Of a stretch of DNA of 64,000 bases, positions 37,633 through 45,619 are shown piece after piece; the first letter of the stretch is position 1; the number at the start of each line of letters is the position of its first letter. The notes below the pieces were generated by a model. The model had not been told where the DNA came from. It did not search any database and worked only from the letters and a program-made list of their open reading frames with translations. The stretch spans positions 124,001 through 188,000 of the forward strand of contig NZ_JBHLUN010000010.1 in NCBI RefSeq assembly GCF_042433915.1. Direction: 5' to 3'. The DNA comes from Roseomonas elaeocarpi. Its GTDB lineage: Bacteria; Pseudomonadota; Alphaproteobacteria; Acetobacterales; Acetobacteraceae. A program made the position numbers and the translations under genes.

Positions 37633-38754
37633 TCAGATCCCCAGCCGGTAGAACAGCACGGCGAACAGCCCGTCGAGCAGCACGATCGAGACGATGCCGC
37701 CCACCACCGCCTCGGTGGCCGCGTCGCCCACCGCGCGCGGGCCGCCGCCGGCCGAAAGCCCCGCGCGGCTGCCGATGCCCGCGATCACCATGCCGAACAC
37801 CGCCGACTTCGCCAGGCCCTGCCACAGGTCGCCCAGGCCCACGCCGTCGATCAGCGAGTGCACCACGAAGATCGGCGGGTAGCCCAGGCTCATCATCACG
37901 CCCGCCATGCCGATCAGGCCGGACAGGTCCATCAGCAGCGTCATCACCGGCATCGCCACGGTGGCGGCCACGAGGCGCGGCAACACCAGCATCACCATCG
38001 GGTCGATGCCCATGATGCGCAGCGCGTCGATCTCCTCGTTCACGGTCATGGTGCCGAGCTCGGCGGCGAAGGCCGACCCCGTGCGCCCCGCCAGGATCAC
38101 GCCCGCCAGCAGTGGCCCGAGCTCGCGCAGCAGCGAGATGCCGACCAGCATGGGGATGAAGGACTCGCCGCCGTAGACGCGCAGCGGCACCGAGCTCTGG
38201 AAGGCCAGGATCAGGCCGATCAGCACGCCCAGCAGCACCACCAGCGGAAAGGAGCGCGTGCCCACCTCATCCAGGTGGCGCATCACTTCGTTCAGCCCGA
38301 CCTGCCAGGGCCGCAGCACGGCGCGCAGCACGGTGGAGGCCGCCTCGCCCAGGAAGGCCGTGCCCCCCTGCGCGTCGCGCCACTTGCCCACGCCCCAGGC
38401 GCCGAGCTGCGCCAGCACCGGCAGGCGGCGCACCCGCACCACCGGCACCGGCCGCGCCAGCGCCTCGCGCGCCCGCTCCAGCACCGCGGCCACCTTGGGC
38501 GCCGCCCCCTCGATCGCGGCCGCGAACTGGGTGTCCTTGCCGCCGCCCCCCGCCGCCTCCACCACCAGCGCCGCGCCGGTGGTATCCAGCACCGTCACGC
38601 CCGCGAGGTCGAGCACCTGTGCCCCGGCCGCGGCGCGCAGCACCTCGTCCCAGACCGGCGCCGTGGTTTCGGTCACCAGCGCCCCGCCGAGGTGCAGCCG
38701 GTCGCCTTCGCGCCGGACCTCCGGCGGCGCCAGCGGCTGCCCGCCCAGTGTCAT
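37633..38754 (-). CDS. mlaE: MlaE-type permease with N-terminal STAS domain
   Basis: The 373-aa protein joins a STAS domain (LDLAGVTVLDTTGAALVVEAA, about residues 10-95), the counterpart of MlaB, to the MlaE permease with five to six helices and the family motif ELGPLLAGVILAGRTGSAFAAELGTMTVNEEIDALRIMGIDP. The fusion explains why no separate mlaB is found. It heads the mlaE-mlaF-mlaD-lipoprotein series and starts 13 nt after the flavoprotein gene at 38768. Confidence 0.9.
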   Translation of the reverse strand: MTLGGQPLAPPEVRREGDRLHLGGALVTETTAPVWDEVLRAAAGAQVLDLAGVTVLDTTGAALVVEAAGGGGKDTQFAAAIEGAAPKVAAVLERAREALARPVPVVRVRRLPVLAQLGAWGVGKWRDAQGGTAFLGEAASTVLRAVLRPWQVGLNEVMRHLDEVGTRSFPLVVLLGVLIGLILAFQSSVPLRVYGGESFIPMLVGISLLRELGPLLAGVILAGRTGSAFAAELGTMTVNEEIDALRIMGIDPMVMLVLPRLVAATVAMPVMTLLMDLSGLIGMAGVMMSLGYPPIFVVHSLIDGVGLGDLWQGLAKSAVFGMVIAGIGSRAGLSAGGGPRAVGDAATEAVVGGIVSIVLLDGLFAVLFYRLGI

Positions 38755-38767
38755 AGGCCCGGCGCCA

Positions 38768-40105
38768 TCAGGGCCTGTCCGTCGCGCTGCCGCCGGGCCG
38801 GAGGACCTCCGCCAGGCGCGCCACCGCCGCTTCGCCGGTGTCCCAGGCGCCGCCGACCGTGCCGGCCCGGGTGTCGTGGCAGTGCTCGCCGGCCAACGCG
38901 ACCCGCCCGTCGAACAAGGGCTGCCGCAGCACCGCCCGGGCGCCCCGCGCCCCCGGCAGGGCATAGCTGTAGCCGCCCCGCGACCAAGGGCTGCGGCCCC
39001 AGTCGCTCACGATCGCCCGCTCCGGCGCGACCGCGCGGCGGGCATCGGCACCCAGCAGCCGCACCAGCTCCTCCAGCGCCGCCTCGCGCTCGGCGCGCGG
39101 GCCTTCCCGTGACAGGGTCCAGGCCAGATCGCCGCCCGCGAAACCTTCCAGATGCGTGCGGCCGAAGGGGCGGGCCACGAAGGTGATCCTCGTTTCGCCC
39201 TCCCCGACCGCGCGGTCCATGGTGGCGAAGGGCGGCAGGCCGAGCCAGCTTCCATCCGCAGCCACCGTGCCTTCCGCCGCCGGCAGGATGATCTTGCTCA
39301 ACAATCCGAGCGGCAGCCCGTTCAGCGCCTCCTCGACGGCGGGTGGCAGCCCGCCTTCGAAGCGCAGCGTCGCCGCCTCGCCGGTCAGGGTGGGTGTCGG
39401 CAGGGTGACCACCGCGCCCCGCGCGCGCAACCGGCCAGCCGGGGTCTCGACCCAGATGCCATCGCGATCCCGGCCCAGCCGCGTGGCCGGGCAGTTCAGC
39501 CGCACCGGCAGCCCCTCGCCCAGCCGCGTCAGCAGCGCCCCCATGCCGATCGCCGGCAGGAGGTTTCCGCCTTCCAGCTGATTGGCAAGGAAGTCCCGCA
39601 GGCCCAGCTGCCCGAGCTCGGCCGCCGCGATGGTGGGCCCTTCCCAGGCGCCGACCGTGGCGTCCCAGCGACCGCCGCGCGGCGCCACCGACAGCACCGT
39701 GGCATCCTCCTCCGGCGCGAGCCGCTGCTCCGCCGCGCGCAGGCTGGCGATCCAGGCGTCCCAGGCTTCCTCGAACTCGGCCATGGCCGCCTCGTCGGCC
39801 CAACCGTCTTCCAGGCGCATCCGGTGCGCCCGCAGCGCGTCGTGGTCCGCGAGTTCGAGGCCCATTTCCCGCGCCAGCGGCACCAGCGGGTTGTGCTCCG
39901 CCGCGTGCAGCCAGGTGGCGCCGAGATCCACGGGCCCGCCGAGGGAATGATCCGTTGAGGCCCGTCCGCCCAGCCGCCCCCGCGCTTCCAGCACGAGCGG
40001 TTGCAACCCGAGGCGGCGGCAGGCGCACGCCGCGGCGATCCCCGCGGCACCTGCCCCGAGGATCAGTACGTCGGCATCATGGGAAGCATTGGACGACGAG
40101 GTCAT
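38768..40105 (-). CDS. Flavin monoamine oxidase-like FAD-dependent oxidoreductase
   Basis: The about 445-aa protein shows the amine-oxidase flavoprotein plan: dinucleotide-binding LILGAGAAGIAAACACRRLG, the second motif LEARGRLGGRASTDHSLGGPVDLGATWLHAAEHNPL, and the C-terminal FAD closure LFDGRVALAGEHCHDTRAGTVGGAWDTGEAAVARL. The expected reaction is oxidation of an amine or related donor, with O2 as acceptor; substrate unknown. Start ATG 40105 or ATG 40126 (MTYVRVC); neither has a strong RBS. It lies 13 nt upstream of mlaE, and its promoter region holds a copy of the TGCTGC-ACC-GCAGC dyad. Confidence 0.82.
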   Translation of the reverse strand: MTSSSNASHDADVLILGAGAAGIAAACACRRLGLQPLVLEARGRLGGRASTDHSLGGPVDLGATWLHAAEHNPLVPLAREMGLELADHDALRAHRMRLEDGWADEAAMAEFEEAWDAWIASLRAAEQRLAPEEDATVLSVAPRGGRWDATVGAWEGPTIAAAELGQLGLRDFLANQLEGGNLLPAIGMGALLTRLGEGLPVRLNCPATRLGRDRDGIWVETPAGRLRARGAVVTLPTPTLTGEAATLRFEGGLPPAVEEALNGLPLGLLSKIILPAAEGTVAADGSWLGLPPFATMDRAVGEGETRITFVARPFGRTHLEGFAGGDLAWTLSREGPRAEREAALEELVRLLGADARRAVAPERAIVSDWGRSPWSRGGYSYALPGARGARAVLRQPLFDGRVALAGEHCHDTRAGTVGGAWDTGEAAVARLAEVLRPGGSATDRP

Positions 40106-40152
40106 ACATACGCGGACGTAGGTCATTCAGCCGGGATCGCCAAGACACATCC

Positions 40153-40167
40153 TGCTGCACCGCAGCG
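40153..40167 (-). promoter_or_regulatory. Predicted IclR operator, copy 1 (flavoprotein promoter)
   Basis: TGCTGC-ACC-GCAGCG is a near-perfect 15-bp dyad, 26-47 nt before the flavoprotein start. Three related copies stand before the SDR, binding-protein and IclR/transporter genes. Confidence 0.55.
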
Positions 40168-40208
40168 CCGGGTGCGCATGGCAGGGCCTCCCCGCCCTGG
40201 CCCCGGCA

Positions 40209-41006
40209 TCAACCGTTGTCGCGGAACTCCGGATACAGCGTCATGCCGCCATCCACGAAGGTGGTGGTGCCGATCACGTAGTCCGACCGGTCCGACGCCA
40301 GCCATACTGCCACGTTGGCCACGTCCTCCGCCACGCCGATCCGTCCGTAAGGGATCAGCTTCAGCATCTTCTGCCCGGCCTCGCCCACCGTCTGCTCCGC
40401 GTTGATGCGCGTCTTGATGGCGCCGGGCCCGATGGCGTTCACGCGGATCCGCTGCTCCGCGACTTCCTGCGCCAGCGAGCGCATCAGCATGCCGATGCCG
40501 CCCTTGGTGGCGGCGTAGTTCACGCGGCCCGACCAGGGGATGACCTCGTGGACGGAGCTCATGTGGATGATCTTGCCGATCGCCTTGGACACGCCGCGGT
40601 CGCCCTGCTTCAGGAACTGTCGCACGGCAGCTTGCGCCGTCAGGAACTGCCCGGTCAGGTTGGTCTGGATCACGCCGTTCCATTGATCCAGCGTCATCGC
40701 CGCGAACTTCGAGTCGAGCTGGATGCCGGAATTCGCCACCGCGATGTCGACGGCGCCGAAAGCCTCCACGGCGCGGGCGAACATCGCCTCGACCTCCTCG
40801 GGCTTGCCGACATCGGCCCCGACCGCGATGGCGCGGCCGCCCTTGCCCTCGATCTCGCGCACCAGCGCTTCCGCCGGCTCGGCCCCGTGGTGGTAGTTCA
40901 CGACCACCGCGGCCCCGGCCTCGGCCATGGCCCGCGCCACACCCTCACCGATCCCGGAGCTGGCCCCGGTCACCAGGGCCACCTGCCCGTCCAGACGGCA
41001 TTCCAT
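40209..41006 (-). CDS. Short-chain dehydrogenase/reductase (SDR), glucose-1-dehydrogenase type
   Basis: The 265-aa classical SDR has the cofactor motif VTGASSGIGEGVARA (TGxxxGIG), the NSGI motif, catalytic Ser in HMSSVHEVIPW and YAATKGG (YxxxK), and the C-terminal GTTTFVDGGMTLYPEFRDNG typical of the glucose/ribitol dehydrogenase branch. The early basic/His residues after strand 2 (NYHHGAEP) suggest NADP or dual preference; substrate unknown. ATG 41006 has AAAGGA 8 nt upstream. A dyad of the IclR-operator type lies 65 nt upstream. Confidence 0.87.
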   Translation of the reverse strand: MECRLDGQVALVTGASSGIGEGVARAMAEAGAAVVVNYHHGAEPAEALVREIEGKGGRAIAVGADVGKPEEVEAMFARAVEAFGAVDIAVANSGIQLDSKFAAMTLDQWNGVIQTNLTGQFLTAQAAVRQFLKQGDRGVSKAIGKIIHMSSVHEVIPWSGRVNYAATKGGIGMLMRSLAQEVAEQRIRVNAIGPGAIKTRINAEQTVGEAGQKMLKLIPYGRIGVAEDVANVAVWLASDRSDYVIGTTTFVDGGMTLYPEFRDNG

Positions 41007-41069
41007 CGCTGCGTCCTTTCCCTGCCGCCCCGGACAGCCGCGGCCGCGCGCCATGGCCGATGCGGGACG

Positions 41070-41084
41070 TCCTGCACCGCAGCG
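41070..41084 (-). promoter_or_regulatory. Predicted IclR operator, copy 2 (SDR promoter)
   Basis: TCCTGC-ACC-GCAGCG matches the dyad TGCTGC-ACC-GCAGCA with one change in each arm. It is 64 nt before the SDR start. Confidence 0.45.
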
Positions 41085-41186
41085 GCACAAGCGACGGGTC
41101 CGGGGGATGGTTGCAGCGTCCGCCGGCTTCCGGCGGCCAGGGCGGCGTTGCCGGCCCCGCCCGGACCCGGTTACCGGTGGGCACCC

Positions 41187-41205
41187 CCGGCGGGAAACCC
41201 GCCGG
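41187..41205. terminator. Hairpin between the SDR promoter and a small frame
   Basis: CCGGCGGG-aaa-CCCGCCGG is a perfect 8-bp stem with a 3-nt loop, 22 nt after the end of a possible 33-aa gene on the minus strand. No T-run follows. Confidence 0.4.
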
Positions 41206-41226
41206 CGTGGGCAGGCCGGCCAGGGA

Positions 41227-41328
41227 TCAGGCGGCGCGGGTCACGGCACCCTTGGTCAGGGCACGCAGGGAGCCCATGCGGCGGGCCAGAAACAGGGCGA
41301 CGGAAAGGATGAAGCTGGAGTCGGTCAC
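41227..41328 (-). CDS. Possible 33-aa peptide
   Basis: A GTG-initiated frame of 33 codons (start MTDSSFILSVALFLARRM, end TRAA) has the strong third-position GC of real genes, a hydrophobic N-terminal half and a basic C-terminal half, and is followed by a hairpin. The AGGA at 8 nt upstream is weak. It lies alone between the SDR promoter and the binding-protein promoter. It could be a membrane-active small protein or chance. Confidence 0.3.
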   Translation of the reverse strand: MTDSSFILSVALFLARRMGSLRALTKGAVTRAA

Positions 41329-41377
41329 GGGGCGGATCCTGTTGTTGCTGTTCCTCCCCAACCGCCGGCAGAATGAA

Positions 41378-41392
41378 TGCTGCACCGCAGCA
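41378..41392 (+). promoter_or_regulatory. Predicted IclR operator, copy 3 (binding-protein promoter), perfect dyad
   Basis: TGCTGC-ACC-GCAGCA has fully complementary 6-nt arms around a 3-nt centre. It lies 182 nt before the binding-protein start at 41575, upstream of a strong leader hairpin. Confidence 0.6.
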
Positions 41393-41413
41393 GATCAACC
41401 ACCTCCGGCCTGT

Positions 41414-41442
41414 GGTTCTTCTTCACGAGACGTGGAAGAACC
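41414..41442 (+). promoter_or_regulatory. Long hairpin in the leader of the binding-protein gene
   Basis: GGTTCTTC-tt-CACG / CGTGGAAGAACC gives 12 base pairs with a 2-nt bulge and a 3-nt AGA loop. It is followed by a second stem, ACCGGTGC/GCACCGGT (41440-41462), that overlaps its last bases, so the two could be alternatives. Both lie more than 110 nt before the ATG at 41575. Confidence 0.55.
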
Positions 41443-41574
41443 GGTGCCCTGCCCGCACCGGTGCCTCGCTGCCGCTTTCCTGTGCAGCCAATGGGCGGGA
41501 ACGCCGGACTCGCCTCCGCCGGCGAAACAAGCCAGCCTCCCGTCCGACTCGCAACAGTGTGCCGGGAGCTCCTG

Positions 41575-43194
41575 ATGTCCCCTCCGACCCTGAACCGACG
41601 CGGCCTCCTCGCGGCCGGCGGCGCCGTGGCCACGGCCGCCGCGCTCGGCACGTCACTGAACCGCCCCGCCCTGGCCCAGGGGAGCGCCGCCAACGTGCTG
41701 CGCTTCATTCCGCAGGCGGACGTGACCATCCTCGACCCGCTGGCCACCACCGCCTACCCGACGCGCAACCACGGCCACATGTGCTGGGACACGCTCTACG
41801 GCATCGACGCCGACTTCGTGCCCCAGCCGCAGCTGGCCGAGGGACACACGGTCGAGGATGACGGCAAGCGCTGGATCTTCACGCTGCGCGACGGGCCGAC
41901 CTTCCACGACGGCACCAAGGTCCGCGCCGCCGACGCGGTGGCCTCGATCCAGCGCTGGATGCCGCGCGACACGCACGGGCAGACGCTGCAGGCACGGCTG
42001 GACGCGATCCGCGCCCTCGATGACCGGCGCTTCGAGATCCGCCTCAAGCGCCCCTTCGGCCGGTTGCTGGACGGGCTGGCGAAGGCTTCCTCCTATCCTT
42101 GCTTTATCTACCCCGAGCGCTTCGCCACGCAGGACCCGACCAAGCCCTTCACCGAGGTCGTGGGCTCCGGCCCCTATCAGCTGGTGCCGGGCGAGCGCGT
42201 GTCGGGCTCGCAGATCGTGTACCGGAAGTTCGACAAGTACGTGCCGACGCCGGTGGGCACGCCTTCCATGATCGCCGGCCCCAAGCTCGCGAATTTCGAG
42301 CGCATGGAATGGAAGGTCATCCCGGATTCCGCCACCTCCGCCGCCGCGATCCAGGCCGGCGAGGTCGACTGGTGGGAGGTCGTGCCCTCCGACCTCAACA
42401 CCGTGCTGGCCCAGGCGCGCGACGTGGTGCTGGAGCGCATCGACGGTTCGGGCACCTATGCCAGCCTGCGCTTCAACCACCTGCAGCCGCCCTTCGACGA
42501 TCCGGCGGTGCGGCGCGCGCTGCTGGGCGCGGTGCTGCAGTCTGACTTCATGGCGGCCGCCAACGGCGACGACCGCAAGCTGTGGCGCGACGGCGTGGGC
42601 TTCTTTCCGGTGGACAGCCCGCTGGCCAGCGACGCCGGCCTCGACGCGATCACCGCGCCGCGCGACTACAACAAGGTCAAGGCGGCCCTCGCCGCGGCCG
42701 GCAAGGCGGGCGCCAAGGTCACGGCGCTGCACGCCACCGACGTCAGCAACCAGAACGCGCTGATGACGGTGGGCGTGGACATGCTGCAGAAGTGCGGCTT
42801 CGACGTCACCGACGCGACCTCGGACTGGGGCACGCTGCTGCAACGGCGCCAGAACCGCGGTCCCGTGGCGCAGGGCGGCTGGAACGCGCTGGTGGTGCTG
42901 CTGAGCGGCATGGAGCTGAACACGCCCGCCGGCCACCTGCTGCTGCGCGGCAACGGCGCGGAGGCCTGGTTCGGCTGGCCCAATGACCCGAAGCTGGAGG
43001 AGTTGCGCGACAGCTGGTTCGACGCGCCCGACCTCGATGCGCAGAAGCGGATCGGGCGAGACATCCAGACGCAGGCCTTCAGCTCCGTGCCCTATATCCC
43101 GCTCGGTCAGTATTTCGTGGACTCGGCCTATCGCCGCGGCCTGACGGGGCTGCGTCCGGGCATCCCGCTGCCCCTCAACGTCCGGCGGGGCTGA
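41575..43194 (+). CDS. ABC transporter substrate-binding protein, family 5
   Basis: The 539-aa precursor starts at ATG 41575 (GGGAG 7 nt upstream) with a twin-arginine signal, NRRGLLAAGGAVATAAALG, cleaved near ALAQG. SBP_bac_5 blocks: DVTILDPLATTAYPTRNHGHMCWDTLYG, LAEGHTVEDDGKRWIFTLRDGPTFHDGTKVRAADAVASIQRW, GSGPYQLVPGE and FNHLQPPFDDPAVRRALLGAV. Ligand is unknown. No permease or ATPase is adjacent; instead it is flanked by an SDR, an IclR regulator and an MFS transporter, suggesting uptake and catabolism of one compound with transport subunits elsewhere. It is a paralogue of 841-2427. Confidence 0.9.
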   Translation: MSPPTLNRRGLLAAGGAVATAAALGTSLNRPALAQGSAANVLRFIPQADVTILDPLATTAYPTRNHGHMCWDTLYGIDADFVPQPQLAEGHTVEDDGKRWIFTLRDGPTFHDGTKVRAADAVASIQRWMPRDTHGQTLQARLDAIRALDDRRFEIRLKRPFGRLLDGLAKASSYPCFIYPERFATQDPTKPFTEVVGSGPYQLVPGERVSGSQIVYRKFDKYVPTPVGTPSMIAGPKLANFERMEWKVIPDSATSAAAIQAGEVDWWEVVPSDLNTVLAQARDVVLERIDGSGTYASLRFNHLQPPFDDPAVRRALLGAVLQSDFMAAANGDDRKLWRDGVGFFPVDSPLASDAGLDAITAPRDYNKVKAALAAAGKAGAKVTALHATDVSNQNALMTVGVDMLQKCGFDVTDATSDWGTLLQRRQNRGPVAQGGWNALVVLLSGMELNTPAGHLLLRGNGAEAWFGWPNDPKLEELRDSWFDAPDLDAQKRIGRDIQTQAFSSVPYIPLGQYFVDSAYRRGLTGLRPGIPLPLNVRRG

Positions 43195-43217
43195 GCGACC
43201 CCGACCTGCCCCGCCCG

Positions 43218-43286
43218 GGCCTGCCCCACCGAACGAGGCAGGCCACGGTTCCGAGCGCGGTCCGGGGCGGAACGGGGTGCCGCCCC
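43218..43286. terminator. Two hairpins between convergent binding-protein and IclR genes
   Basis: GGCCTGCC/GGCAGGCC (43218-43225, 43237-43244; 8 bp) and GGGGCGG/CCGCCCC (43264-43270, 43280-43286; 7 bp) lie between the two convergent stop codons. No T-run follows either stem. Confidence 0.5.
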
Positions 43287-43314
43287 GAGGCAACCGGACC
43301 GGGCGGCGAGGCCC

Positions 43315-44070
43315 TCAGCGCAGCGCCGCCTCCATCGCCGGCCGCGCTTCCGCCAGTGCCTCGCGCAGCCGCGCCTCGCCGGCCACGAAGCGCGCGGTCG
43401 GCGCCACCACCGACACGGCGTGCGGGCGGCCGAGCTCCAGCCCCACCACCGCCGCCACGGCGCAGACGCCCGGGCTGTGGCTTTCCCGATCGAAGGCCAC
43501 GCCCTCTCGCCGCACCGCCGCCAGTTCCCGCAGCAGCGCCGGCAGGTCGGCCGGCGAGCCCGGCGTCGGGCGCGGCAGATCCGGCCCCAGCAGCCGCTCC
43601 ACCGCCGCGTCGGTCATCAGCGCCAGCAGCGCCTTGCCGCTCGCCATGCAGGACAGCGGCCGGCCATGCCCGGGCTGGAACACCACGCGCAGCTCGCATT
43701 CCGCCACCACCTGGTCCACCGCCGTGGTTTCGCGCCCGCGCATCCGCGACAGCACCACCGTTTCCCCGGTCCGCCGGGACAGCGCCTCCAGGGCCGGGCG
43801 CAGCCGGGGCGCGATCCCGTCGTCGAGCCCCCCGGCCAACTGGCGCACCGCCTCGCCCAGCCGGACCCCTTCGGGGCCGCCTTCCACCAACTGTTCCGCT
43901 TCCAGGGCGGTGACGATCCGCTGCACGGTGGAGCGCGGCAGGGCGCAGCGCCGCGCGATCGCACCCAGGCTGCGCGGCCCGTGCCCGTCCGCCAGCACCC
44001 GCAGGATCGTTGCGGCGCGCGCGATCACCTGGATGCCGTGTTTTTCCCCGTTGTCGGCTGACCCGGACAT
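43315..44070 (-). CDS. IclR family transcriptional regulator
   Basis: The 251-aa protein has an N-terminal winged helix (IARAATILRVLADGHGPRSLGAIARRCALPRSTVQRIVTALEAEQLV, residues about 14-65) and a C-terminal effector domain (LRVVFQPGHGRPLSCMASGKALLALM). IclR proteins bind small aromatic or organic acids and act on short dyads. ATG 44070 has AAGGA 2-3 nt upstream. It is divergent from the MFS gene and sits next to the binding-protein and SDR genes whose promoters carry the same dyad as its own, so it is the likely local regulator. Confidence 0.88.
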   Translation of the reverse strand: MSGSADNGEKHGIQVIARAATILRVLADGHGPRSLGAIARRCALPRSTVQRIVTALEAEQLVEGGPEGVRLGEAVRQLAGGLDDGIAPRLRPALEALSRRTGETVVLSRMRGRETTAVDQVVAECELRVVFQPGHGRPLSCMASGKALLALMTDAAVERLLGPDLPRPTPGSPADLPALLRELAAVRREGVAFDRESHSPGVCAVAAVVGLELGRPHAVSVVAPTARFVAGEARLREALAEARPAMEAALR

Positions 44071-44076
44071 GTTCCT

Positions 44077-44091
44077 TGCTGCACCGCATCG
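44077..44091. promoter_or_regulatory. Predicted IclR operator, copy 4 (IclR/MFS divergent promoter)
   Basis: TGCTGC-ACC-GCATCG keeps the first arm and centre exactly and 4 of 6 bases of the second arm. It begins 7 nt before the IclR start codon, fitting autorepression. Confidence 0.5.
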
Positions 44092-44169
44092 TGGGCTGTA
44101 TGTGCATCGTATCACGATCCACCAGCCGGAGACGAGGCCCCGCCGCTCGGCTCCCGGAGTTCCCCCGCC

Positions 44170-45510
44170 TTGCCGATCCGTCGCGACAGCGTCCTCTTCA
44201 CCGTGTTCCTGGGCGCCCTCGCGGCGCTGCCGCCCCTGTCGATCGACATGGGCCTGCCCGGCTTCGCGCTGCTGGAGGCCGACCTCGGCGCCACCGCCAG
44301 CGAGGCCGCGCAAACGCTGAGCCTGTTTCTGCTGGGCTTCGCCGCCGGGCCGCTGCTGTTCGGCCCGCTGTCGGACCGCTTCGGCCGGCGCCGCATCCTG
44401 TTGATGGGCCTCGTGATCTACACCCTCGCGGGCCTCGGCTGCACGCTGGCGCCCTCGACCGGGCTGCTGCTGGCGGCACGGCTGGTACAGGGCGTGGGCG
44501 CCGGCGCGGGCGCGACGCTGCCGTTTGCCATCGTGCGCGACGTCTTCGAGGGCACCGCCGCGCGCACTCGCATCGCCGCGGTGACGCTGGTGCTCAATGT
44601 CGGGCCGATCGTGGCGCCGGTGCTGGGCAGCCTGGCGATCCAGTTCGGCGGCTGGCGGGCGATCTACGCGGTGCTCGCCGCGGCGGGCGCCCTCCTCCTG
44701 CTCGTCACGCTGCCGGGCTTCCGCGAGACCGCCCCCGACGGCCGGCACAACAGCCTCCATCCGCGCGAGCTGCTGCGGCGCTACCGCAGCGTGCTGGGCA
44801 ACCGGGTCTTCCTGGGCAACAGCCTGCTGGGCGCCTGCGGCTTCGCCACGATGTTCAGCTACATCACCGCCTCGCCCACCGTGCTGATCGGGCTGTTCGG
44901 CGTGACGCCCGGGGTGTTCAGCCTGCTGTTCGGCTGTTCCGCCGTGGCGCTGATGGTGGGTTCGGCGCTGAACGGCCAGCTCGCCGCGCGGCACGTCGCG
45001 GCCGAGCGCGTCAGCGCCGCCGGCCTCGGCCTGATCATCCTGGCCTCGCTCGGGATGCTGGCGGTGACGATGCTGGGTCTCGCCCGGCCCGCGACGCTGG
45101 TGCCGCTCGCGGCGCTCGACACCTTCGGCTACGGGCTGCTGTCGCCGGGCGTCACCCACGCGGCGCTGCAGCCGATGGGGCGCATGGCGGGCGTCGCCTC
45201 CGCCGCGCTGCGGTCCCTGCAGATGCTGTTCGGCTCGCTCGCCAGCGCCCTGACGGGCCTGCTGTTCGACGGCCACACGACCTGGTCGCTGAGCGGCACC
45301 ATGGCCGGCTTCGCCCTGCTGGGCCTCCTGGCGCGCCGCCTCGCCACGGCACCCGAGGACACGGCCACCGCGGCCGGGCTGCCGCCAGCCAGCGTCGCCT
45401 CGGCCTCGCCCACGGCCGCCCTCGCCGACGCGGTGACGGACCACGCGCTGCCCCCGGTGCCGGGCGCGGCACCAGGCCGCTTAGCGACGAGGCCAGTCGG
45501 CACCTCATGA
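44170..45510 (+). CDS. MFS transporter, Bcr/CflA (multidrug) family
   Basis: The 446-aa protein has 12 predicted helices and the DHA1 Bcr/CflA motifs: LSIDMGLPGFALLEADLGAT in helix 1, GPLSDRFGRRRILLMGL (motif A) and RLVQGVGAGAGATLPFAIVRD (motif B/C). It should be a proton-driven exporter of drugs or metabolites. Start is a TTG at 44170 with GGAG about 9 nt upstream. The C-terminal 45 residues are an Ala/Pro-rich tail. It is divergent from iclR and shares its dyad-bearing promoter region. Confidence 0.87.
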   Translation: MPIRRDSVLFTVFLGALAALPPLSIDMGLPGFALLEADLGATASEAAQTLSLFLLGFAAGPLLFGPLSDRFGRRRILLMGLVIYTLAGLGCTLAPSTGLLLAARLVQGVGAGAGATLPFAIVRDVFEGTAARTRIAAVTLVLNVGPIVAPVLGSLAIQFGGWRAIYAVLAAAGALLLLVTLPGFRETAPDGRHNSLHPRELLRRYRSVLGNRVFLGNSLLGACGFATMFSYITASPTVLIGLFGVTPGVFSLLFGCSAVALMVGSALNGQLAARHVAAERVSAAGLGLIILASLGMLAVTMLGLARPATLVPLAALDTFGYGLLSPGVTHAALQPMGRMAGVASAALRSLQMLFGSLASALTGLLFDGHTTWSLSGTMAGFALLGLLARRLATAPEDTATAAGLPPASVASASPTAALADAVTDHALPPVPGAAPGRLATRPVGTS

Positions 45511-45528
45511 CGAGCTGCGGACGCCACG

Positions 45529-45560
45529 GAAAAGGGCGCCACCCCGGAAGGTGGCGCCCT
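45529..45560 (-). terminator. Strong intrinsic terminator of the Met-rich gene
   Basis: AGGGCGCCACC/GGTGGCGCCCT is a perfect 11-bp stem with a 6-nt loop (45533-45560). On the minus strand it is followed by TTTTCC. It lies 60 nt after the stop of the minus-strand gene and can also stop the convergent MFS transcript. Confidence 0.85.
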
Positions 45561-45619
45561 CTAAAGAGCACCGGGCGAAAGGACCACGCCCCTCCGCCCG
45601 GCCTGAACGGTTCTGCCGC

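Noticed and set aside
41653..43293. Long minus-strand open frame antisense to the family 5 binding protein
   Set aside because: No recognisable fold; mirrors the coding strand's codon bias.
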